Below are positions 9,094-16,535 of a stretch of 22,645 bases of DNA, piece by piece. The DNA lies in NCBI GenBank assembly GCA_025201705.1, contig MU617122.1:1-22645 (forward strand). Direction: 5' to 3'. The stretch is from Dissophora ornata. Its lineage: Eukaryota; Mortierellomycota; Mortierellomycetes; Mortierellales; Mortierellaceae. Below the pieces are notes generated by a model, which searched no databases, was not told the origin of the DNA, and worked only from the letters and a program-made list of their open reading frames with translations. The position numbers and the translations under genes are program-made. How positions within the stretch are numbered: the stretch's first letter is position 1; each line of letters opens with the position of its first letter.

Positions 9094-10767
9094 CTACGAC
9101 CTATGAACCGTACTCAGGACAGTGGCGGCTGTTTGGGCCAACTTTGCATTGTAAGAAATAGAGTCCATGTGGGCAGGTCCAGCGCCACTGTAGGTCGCTG
9201 TAGTGCCGGCGGACTTGAAAGACCAAGAGACGGTTCCAAATCGGAAGGGGATCACCCCAGGACCACAAGGAGCAATGATGGTGACAGGAACTAAGGAGAA
9301 AGACGAAGTAAGCTATTGTTCATATTTGTGCGCCACGGAGGAAAAAAAAGTGTCTATCTGGGCACTTACTGCTGAACATGTGAACCTTGGATGAAAACCT
9401 GCCCGTATCGAACTTCAAATCGATCTGCAACAGATGGTCAATCCTCAAGTTCTGATGGTCCAAGCTTGCTTTCAGTCCCTCCAACTCATCTTGAACCTCC
9501 TCCTTGTGCAACTCTACGCGCTTGGCGCCCAATCTAGGCAAGGTTGTTTTCAAAACGACCTGCCAGCCATCATTCCTGCCTCCACATGTTACCACCATCT
9601 CTTTATCGAGCCGAAAGAACGATGCGAACTCACGATGCTCACGCTGTGTTGCGCTCCTGTCGCGATTCCAGTACGTGGTCGTCTGCTTTAGACGTACAGT
9701 GATATCAGGTACCTTCGACTGTTTAATGCTAGCGACCGCCTCATCTTGGGAATGGCGATGGGGCCGCTCCTGACCACCGCAACTGCTACTGCCGACCAGG
9801 TTGTCCGGGCTTTCGCCAGGCCACTTGAGCAGGGGGGGCTTTTTGTCATCTGTAGAGTAAATGGAAGCGGCATCCCTCTCTAATTCTAGTTCTGGGGCGG
9901 ATTCGACAACGAGAGCTACTGTTTCACCTGCAATAAAACACGTTGTTGGGATTTCGCACGTATAGGACGTCCCTGGCGTTTCGCTTAACACCGGTTCATT
10001 CGAGGTCTTTTCGTCGGTTGTTTTCGTTGAGAGAGAACCCATTTTAGAGATTTTCCCTACAATCGTCACATGGACTCAGCGGAACCGCTCTCATTCCTTT
10101 TTTTTACCTTCACTCTATCCTTACTACACTCGGGAACAAGGCATGTCAATAGTCTCTCGCCAGATCTTGAGTCCTCCGAAATATTCGAGTTCAAAATCCA
10201 AACAATCTGCTCCTGCACAATATCGGAGCTAGGGCTCTTTCGAGGAATACGAGCGTGAATCTTGTAGACTACAAACGCGTTGTAGAGGTACATCGAGGAC
10301 GGGAAGGAGGAGCTGACAGGGAAATGGATATTGGCACTGTACTTTCCGGCTTTGATCTTGCTCGGCGCGACATGCTTTAACGCGACAGAGAACTTGCGTT
10401 GCTCAAATGGGATCTTGTAGACGAAACCCTCGAGGCAGTTCTCAGCTTTGTCTTTTTTTTTTTGGAGAGTGGATAAACACATTAGCATACAGAGCGTCAT
10501 GGAGTTGACATCCTGGCGTGTACTTCTTCCTCTCCCACAAACTCTTGTTTTACCTGCCCATTCGACACCGAGCATGGCCGAATAGGTGATCTCCAAGTCA
10601 TCACCCTTTGCTGTATGATCCGTCTCAAACACGACCTGGCCTGAGATCACAGCGGGGTTTTCTGGCGTTCCATAGAGCAATAACTGGCCATTGGGACCTA
10701 AGTGTGCTGGATCGTTTTGGATGTGAATCGACAGAGTCTTTCCTGAATGTTTAGTAACAAGGCTCAT
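9094..10767 (-). CDS. Arrestin-like (alpha-arrestin fold) protein
   Basis: Four exons on the minus strand: 10767-10554, 10451-10125, 10056-9370 and 9290-9094. They sum to 1425 nt, 474 aa, with all junctions in phase 1. The N-terminal arrestin domain opens with SLVTKHSGKTLSIHIQND, followed by a Gly/strand-rich PAVISGQVVFET. Exon 2 adds FVYKIPFEQRKFSVAL and KAGKYSANIHFPV, typical of the arrestin_N sandwich. Exon 3 restarts a C-domain with TSYTCEIPTTCFIAGETVAL, and exon 4 gives IPVTIIAP. Fungal alpha-arrestins usually recruit Rsp5-type ubiquitin ligases to membrane cargo, but I see no PPxY motif here, so that role is not supported. Intron 1 (10452-10553, 102 nt) is stopless and in frame, and its acceptor follows a run of A, though a tgctaatg branch-like site lies upstream. 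The intron 2 and 3 donors are GTAAGG and GTAAGT. Splicing is by inspection only. Confidence 0.72.
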
Positions 10768-11082
10768 GGCGAGCACTGAGAGTATATTAACGGGGTTGTG
10801 TCTGTGTGGGAGAATATGAAGAGAGGAGAGAGACAGGGGGAGAGCCGACGACTACAAGGATGGTGTGAGCGTAGGACAGGCGACAATGTGTATTCATTTG
10901 AACTCTATTTGATCGACTTTGGCGGTGTCGTTGACTTTTCGATTGGCCGTCTGTGAAATAGCGCTGAAGACGAACTTTAAGGACTCCATTAAGCTGGCGA
11001 CTGTCCAATAGTATACCCATACAGGAGCGACTCAGAGCGCCTGCCTTTTTATTGCAACATTGCTATGATGCACCCACTCACA
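10768..11082. other. Intergenic: arrestin promoter and GST 3' flank
   Basis: Both flanking genes are on the minus strand, so this segment carries the 5' region of the arrestin-like gene and the 3' UTR of the GST. On the minus strand it is CT-rich just before the arrestin start, around 10800-10850, and has a CCAAT (plus-strand attgg) near 10945. No credible gene is seen. Confidence 0.45.
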
Positions 11083-12168
11083 TTACCCAGAAAGAAGAGC
11101 GAGCCGTTGACGGGTTGAGATGTTGATATCCTCAAATTCTGCAGAGGCGATCCAGGCAGCATAGCGCGGAATGGATTCCAGGTTCTGTTTGAGCTTTAAG
11201 AGACCCGGTGTATGTGCAGCAGAGAACATGTCCTTGCACTCGGAAATGGTCATGAACCTATCCAGACACACCACGGAGCGGATATCTGCGAGGGATAGCT
11301 ATGGTCAAAGAGTTCATGCACGTGCATCGTCAGTGCGTGATTTTGATATGCTGTGCTTTGCGTTCCCAGCTGGTCTTACCTGGTTTCCAACGTAAAATCC
11401 GTTACTTCCATTTCGCTCCAACCACTTCTCGTGCTGCACAATCCAATCCTTGACATTCTTGTTCACAAATTTTTCCAGTTCCCGGGATTTTGTATCCGGA
11501 AACGCCAACAGGACCTTGTTGACGTACAGAGACATCACGGCGTTTGAGGAGCAGTAAAATACGTTGATCGCAGTCTCTTCCCATGCATCCCGGCCCAGGA
11601 GGGAGAACTTGCGGGCGAGATAGCGTTCGATCGCTTCGGACTCGGGGATCTCAAGGACGAGATCCTGTCGTTGTTGTCGTCGTCGTTGTTGTCGTCGTCG
11701 TTGCTCTTGTTCTGAAGATGCGGTGGCGCTGTCGTGGCTACAATGGTGGGTCTCATAGAGAACGGGCATCACACCGAGGGGAACTTGTCCCTTTTCGGCC
11801 GACCAGTTCTATCGGTGGCATGGAAATGTATTCAGTCTTAATTTTTTGGCGTCCGTTTTCATTCATTCTTTCTTTCCTTCTTTTTTTTTCCCCATAGAGT
11901 TTACATTAGGATAAATGCTCTCCCATCGGACACCGCCGATGGCAAGAAGAATGCGCGCTGTCGCAGCCATTCCGTGGAGCTTCAAGTACAGGATCTTGTA
12001 CGTTATGTCAATACGACCATAACTACCATCAGTGTGTTCGTCAAGCTGATCAGGTCTAATGACCACATCAGAGGCTGCCGTGACGAGATCTGTTCTCGTT
12101 GTTGTTGTAAAAGCAGGGCTTGGTAGCCCAGAGGATACCAGAGGCGCTGAGTCCGAGCTGTCAGTCAT
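11083..12168 (-). CDS. Glutathione S-transferase-like protein with Q/R-rich insertion
   Basis: Three exons on the minus strand: 12168-11905, 11808-11380 and 11298-11083. They sum to 909 nt, 302 aa, with both introns (96 and 81 nt) in phase 0. The thioredoxin-fold domain starts near residue 55 with YKILYLKLHGMAATARILL and GGVRWESIYP. It continues across the first junction into NWSAEKGQVPLGVMPVLYE and then LEIPESEAIERYLARKF, where the ESEAI turn is the glutathione gamma-glutamyl contact. The helical C-domain includes FYVGNQLSLADIRSVVCLDRF and ends PRYAAWIASAEFEDIN. GSTs conjugate or transfer glutathione in the cytosol; the substrate is not predictable. Two oddities: about 54 extra low-complexity residues at the N-terminus, and a Q/R-rich insert at residues 109-137 between the strand ending PVLYE and LEIPESEAI. 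That makes it longer than the usual 200-240 aa. The start at 12168 was preferred because the next in-frame ATG upstream would run over the TATA-like site. Confidence 0.85.
11667..11712 (-). repeat. Trinucleotide-type microsatellite inside the GST coding exon
   Basis: Plus-strand gttgttgtcgtcgtc occurs twice in a row, with partial flanking units. Read on the coding strand this gives alternating Arg and Gln runs (RRRQQRRRQQRQ). It sits in GST exon 2 and is a whole number of codons, so the frame is kept. Confidence 0.85.
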
Positions 12169-12226
12169 TGAGAGGGGAATAGGAATGGAGGGGCACAGTG
12201 AAGGAGATAGACGAGGGGAACCAGCC

Positions 12227-12235
12227 TTATATTTA
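12227..12235 (-). promoter_or_regulatory. TATA-like box of the GST gene
   Basis: The minus strand reads taaatataagg about 60 nt upstream of the GST ATG at 12168, at a plausible core-promoter spacing. The divergent XPG-type reading frame begins only about 50 nt further along, at 12287. Confidence 0.4.
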
Positions 12236-12286
12236 CGAATTGGATGACATGATCCTGAGTCACTGTGAATCATGGGAAGTAGGACA

Positions 12287-13348
12287 ATGGGAAACCCATT
12301 GGCCTTGCTCCGATTGATTACTAGCTTCAAGTATACTACTGTCACACGGAGAGTCGATGTTCTGGGATCCTTTTACAACGTGATCAAAGAGCTCACTCCA
12401 ACTGTCCCCTCGACGACGCGCATTGTATCTTGGAGAGACAGGTGATGAGATGGGGACCGCGAGACGACCTCACTCTCTATGTTGATGGACAGCAAGCGAT
12501 GGAGAAACAGCACACCACCGAGATTCGCCAAGTTGGTCACGAGAAGGCTTCCATCAAGTGTGCTCAAAGCTTGGATACTCTGGAGAACGGGATCGAGAAC
12601 AACCTCCGAGTGCGCAAGCGCCACTTTACGATGTCTGCGCCAATCTCTCTTCAACCTTCTATTGGTCCCTTGAGGCCCGCCAAAGCTTCATCACCCACAC
12701 GACTCCAGCCGATCCAGCATTCGATTCTGCGAGACCGAGGCGGACGTCGCTATCGCGAAGGACTTCCAAACAGGCGACATTGCCATCTCCTGTGACAGCG
12801 ACATGATGGCATTTGCGTCCATCACCACTCTGTTGCGCCCCTTTTCAAAGAGCCTTTTCCTCGTCTACGACCTCAACACTGTGCTCCGGATCTCAACTTG
12901 TCCAGGGCGCAGCTCGCCACCCTAGCAATCGTTTCATCAAATGATTACAGCTGCAATATTTACTCCCTAGGCGCAGCAACCAACTACTCTGTCGTCAAAT
13001 CTTTGGATGAAGGTAATACTTGAGCTAAGAGGAAAGGGTCCAGTTTCATGGTGTTTGGCACATCCATTGGATAAATTCCACCTGTGCTTGTTCCTTGTTT
13101 TTCATTTAGACCCCAAAGTCATTATCTCTTCATCCTCAAGCTGCATCCAAGAATACAAAGGAGGACACTTTCGCCGCTTCCGTCAGGGTCTCCTCAGATT
13201 ACCAACAAACACCGGTGGGTACGAATGGAGTACATCCCTCCTCTCTCTCGTGCCCGACGTACCAGCAACTACGCCAGCGCTTTGCGGATGTATATGCAAG
13301 ACACAGCTTTCTGAAAGAGCAGCGTAAACTTCAAGTGGCACAGCACAG
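12287..13348 (+). pseudogene. XPG/FEN1-superfamily nuclease module of the composite gene
   Basis: FEN1/XPG enzymes are metal-dependent structure-specific DNA nucleases whose mature chain starts MG. Here MGNPLALLRLI begins at 12287. The known family carboxylates are all present in order. They are Asp in RRVDVLG (12356), Asp in LTLYVDGQQAMEK (12484), two Glu in FCETEADVAIA (12731, 12737), two Asp in ISCDSDMMAF (12794, 12800) and Asp in IVSSNDY (12943). A helix-hairpin-helix-like SLGAATNYSVVKS follows the last one. Between them the piece RKRHF, then FYWSLEARQSFI, fits the helical arch and bridge. An intron (13013-13109) comes next, then VIISSSSSCIQEYK and DTFAASVRVSSDYQQTPV. At least five frame changes show it is dead, yet no active-site codon is lost. 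Confidence 0.8.
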
Positions 13349-13441
13349 GTAATGTCAACGTTGTTTGCGTTGTTTGGCTGTATGTCACTCGTCATGTGCG
13401 AATTAACTATCTAACCGTTCTTCGTTCTCATTTCAACTTAG

Positions 13442-14560
13442 TGCGGAACCGAAGGAGGACATCCAAATTACACACACCGCAATCCTACAACCGCTACAGA
13501 ACCGTGGGATCCCCCGCCTTTGGACCCAAAATTTCTCAACCGCCTCCGCCACAGTCAGTCTCCACTATCCAACACCAGGAACAGCCTTTTCCCCCACCAC
13601 CTCCTACTTCTGAACCGGAGGGTCGCCCAGCGTTACCCAGAGCCCGGATCCCTCGTAATCGCCCTCGGTATTCTTTTCGGCAAAGGACCCAGAAAATCCA
13701 GCACCCGCCTCCTCCCCGCATGAAGCTATACACACAGAAACTCCACAAGCCCCGCCCAAGCTCCCTACCGACCCTGACACCAACACCCCAGACAACAATG
13801 ACAAGAAAGTCGCACAAGGTCGATCGGCGACGATGGATTGGACAAAAGGAAGCTGGTCCGCGCAATGGCATGGCAGCATCCGACTGTCACCTTAGACGTG
13901 GGAACCTTGGCGGCTAACGTAAAGCGTGCTCTAATCAGTGAAGTTGGTCTATCGTCGGAGGTGGTTGAGTGTCTTCAGGAAGCGTCCCGAGCCGCTGCAG
14001 AAGTCGAGAGGAAAGCTCAACAGTTGGTCGGCAGTTTATCGAGAAGATGGGCGACCCGGGCAAATTCAACGACACCGACCGAGTCTTCATGGATCACCAA
14101 TGTGTGTGCACCAAGCCAAAGGACCGGAATGACAGTGGTTCCGTTGTGGAAGATGGTGATGGGCAGGAGGACGATAGTACGGATCTCGGCGGCCAGGGCA
14201 ACATCCATTGCCGATTTCTTCATTCGTTCCTGGTTCACTTGTACTCAGGCAACTACCCCAGAGCCACTGGACTGGGGAAGGTTGTGAACGACTTCATCGA
14301 ACGTCTGGAGGGTCTCGAGCTCCACACCCCACGAGGTCGAGCGGCGATGAATGTGGTTATGCCTTTTACCCCTTCCGAACTGGTGAGGTCCGCCATACAG
14401 CTTGCTGCGGAACTCTTAAGAGGATCTACAGGCGTTGAAGTACTATTTATTGTCCCGAATGTGTACTAAGATGAAAGTTGAAGAAACATGTAACGAATGC
14501 ATATTGCTTTTTCATCGATAACTCCAAGCTAAAAAGGGCAGGGGTCGACTCCAAGGAGAC
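13442..14560 (+). other. Linker segment of the composite pseudogene
   Basis: This joins the two nuclease modules. From the intron acceptor at 13441 a Pro/Arg-rich segment reads NRPRYSFRQRTQKIQHPPPP and MKLYTQKLHKPRPSSLP. A change of frame near 13830 leads to a helical segment, LVRAMAWQHPTVTLDVGTLA, then SSEVVECLQEASRAAAEVE. After another shift near 14035 come TDRVFMDHQCVC, an acidic stretch, then FLHSFLVHLYSGNYPRATGL and VVNDFIERLEGLEL. The reading frame is lost between about 14440 and 14570. No known domain is recognised. Because coding-like sequence is continuous through it, it is better read as part of one long gene than as intergenic DNA. Confidence 0.5.
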
Positions 14561-16321
14561 ATGGACTTTCAGATTTGGGAGGACATCTCGGCGATTGAAA
14601 ACTTCATCCGTCTAAACGAGCTACCCGGGTATCCCCGTAAGATTGTCCCCATCACGTCCTCGCAGCAGCCGTTCGTCAGCTTTTCTGAGAAAGAACTTGT
14701 CGCGTTCTTTTGGAAACGAGAACCGCTAGAGAGGAAACTCTTGCAGATGGCAGCGCTTGATGGCCTTTCCGGTGGAGGTCTGCAAGACGTGCAAGGCTGG
14801 ATCAGAACCAGAGAGCCAGGATTCTTGATCAAGCGGCTTCTTGTGGGCGTTGACCCCCAAGGCCTCACTAAACGGAAGCGGGAGAAAGTTGGTCACCACG
14901 CGACTGTGAGCCTTTTGTCGTCGGAGGAGATCAAAACACATTTGCAGGATATTGAGAATCCCCTCTTCAATCCGGCCGATTATCATCGCAAGGGATATGT
15001 TCTGCGAGGCTCCCTCAAGTCGAACGGCTTTCGAGTGCAGTTAATCGCTTTCAAGCTGAAGGAACTCCAGATGGTTCGATATCGGAGATTGCCCGACGGC
15101 CGCCTACCACTGAGGCTCTTATCGACCGTTGGCGGAGTTGATCATTGGCTGCAGGAGACTAGGAACGTTATCAAGACCAGGGACAATGTTGAACGTTTTT
15201 GGCCGGGTGTACCACCGCAGAATATCAACACGCTGACTTTGGATGCTGGTCAAGCCTATATTGTCGGAGCCTTCGCCCATATCTCCTCTACCTCGACATC
15301 CGCTCCACAAGGACCAGCTGTCGCATCTACTTCATCAACCGTCAACTCTGCATTGACCCAGGGGACTGCAACCATCCCTCCGACTGAATCAGAACCGGCG
15401 ATCTTCATGAACCTGGCTGTGAATCAGAAGGCCGTGTATCAACTCACGTTTCGCACCAGGAGGTGATTCGAGTCCCAGAAAGCGGCGATACCAGATGGCG
15501 AGACAGAATCCGTGGCGAACATTGAGACCCATCCGCCACCCCTCGGAGGTCCGTCGTCGAATGTGTTCAGCTACGTGAAGGAGTTGAAGAAGGTCGAAGC
15601 TAGGTTGTTCGACTTTTACACCGGCAACAACCACCTCTACGAGCGGCACAAGCGGGACATGGAGAGAGCGCGTCAAGCCGAGTATCAAGCGAACCGACTG
15701 TTGAGCGTCATGGGCGGGCCCATATGTTAGATTAAGGGTGACTCAGTCCCTGTGCTAATCGCCATCGGTCAGAGTTAGTTTGGTTCCAAGGGTCGTCTCT
15801 CTTCCCTTCACTCGACCTTCCTCGAGTTCGTTATCCAAATTGTAAGTATACCTTTTGCCACTCGATAACTTCTCGTTGATCATGGTGTTCATTTGCGAGC
15901 GATTACACTGACATATTTCTCTATTTACATGTAGGCGCCGTCCTTTACTTGGTCGTTGGGCTGAATGAGTTATACTTCAAAAAGGTGTCCCGTATGCCAA
16001 AAATTCGTCGCACAGGTCACTTTTCGTCGCGTGTACTGTCCAAAGTGCAAGGCGTATCATCACCGCGATGTGATGGCCACCCACAGTATGTACAACGTAG
16101 CGTGAGGACATCTTGAGGACCAACAACGGCCGCTCTATCTTCAACCCAGAGCTCAAGATGGATCTTACCCTTGGAGGTCGCCGACCACTACCAGCACTGG
16201 GACCAGCCCCGGGACCAGCACCAATCCTGGTACCAGTGTGCGTCCCCTCGCGCGGCGCAAAAGAGCTGTAACCGCTTCCGCGCAGGACCAAGGGAAATAT
16301 GGCAAAAAGGCGAAAGAGTAG
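14561..16321 (+). pseudogene. Fanzor/TnpB-like RuvC nuclease module of the composite gene
   Basis: An open piece, 14561-15466 (301 aa), carries VPITSSQQPFVSFSEKELVA, KGYVLRGSLKSNGFRVQLIA, LSTVGGVDHWLQETRNVI and RuvC-I TLTLDAGQAYIVGAFA (Asp codon 15242-15244). After a TGA at 15464 the same frame continues with PPPLGGPSSNVFSYVKELKK and YERHKRDMERARQAEYQANR. Two TAG stops and VLIAIG lead to an intron, 15842-15934. Then come LYLVVGLNE (Glu codon 15967-15969, RuvC-II), a frame change, and TSKRCPVCQKFVAQVTFRRV. YCPKCKAYHHRDVMATHS follows (RuvC-III Asp codon 16067-16069). CxxC...CxxC inserted between RuvC-II and RuvC-III is diagnostic of TnpB and Fanzor, which are omega-RNA-guided DNA nucleases. The catalytic D-E-D triad survives although the frame does not. 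Confidence 0.78.
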
Positions 16322-16535
16322 TAATGAAGACTAGTTTTTTTTTACTTTGTGTGCCAACAAACGCACATGTAGTGCAGATGTGTGGACAATAGGCGCGATA
16401 ATTACGTCCTCGGTTCAGGCGTTTAATCTCAATTATACAGCTTTAGGAATAGCGCGAGTCACACAATACGTCGTGAGGCCATTGCTAGTAAAAAAAAATA
16501 CTACAGGAATAGCGCGGTTCGAACGAGAGAGATGT
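16322..16535. other. Intergenic, convergent 3' ends, short direct repeat
   Basis: This lies between the end of the composite pseudogene (+) and the stop of the large minus-strand gene. The 12-mer aggaatagcgcg occurs at 16445-16456 and 16505-16516, exactly 60 bp apart, separated by an A-run. No gene is seen. Confidence 0.6.

Larger units (their letters stand above)
12287..16321 (+). pseudogene. Broken composite gene: XPG/FEN1-like nuclease plus Fanzor/TnpB-like nuclease, copy 2
   Basis: A single-strand series of homologous segments runs in order from an ATG at 12287 to a TAG at 16319-16321. The parts are an XPG/FEN1-type nuclease (12287 to about 13348), a Pro-rich and helical linker (13442-14560) and a Fanzor-type RuvC nuclease (14561-16321). 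Introns read well at 13013-13109, 13349-13441 (with ctaac branch site) and 15842-15934 (GTAAGT...TGTAG). The chain is broken by frameshifts near 12410, 12630, 12715, 12897, 13155, 13830, 14035, between 14440 and 14570, and near 15970. Stops lie at 15464, 15728, 15776 and 16103. The tail reads RPLYLQP, a Thr/Ser/Gly/Pro-rich stretch, then basic LARRKRAVTASAQ, which could be a nuclear signal. That the two halves formed one protein is inferred from collinearity, the continuous linker and the absence of a promoter-like gap. Two adjacent broken genes remain possible. Confidence 0.6.

Noticed and set aside
10787..11020. 77-residue minus-strand open frame
   Set aside because: It falls in the promoter region of the arrestin-like gene, is Ser/Gln-rich without recognisable content, and starts beside no plausible upstream signal.
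11583..11897. Plus-strand frame with a polyvaline run
   Set aside because: It is the antisense of the GST Arg/Gln microsatellite and of intron sequence.
13536..13879. Minus-strand Gly-rich open frames
   Set aside because: These are the antisense of the Pro-rich linker of the composite pseudogene; the glycines are simply complements of proline codons.
12287..16321. Interpretation as two functional genes with unusual introns
   Set aside because: The frame changes lack GT-AG borders at most break points, and the stops at 15464, 15728, 15776 and 16103 fall inside conserved stretches, so decay is the simpler reading.
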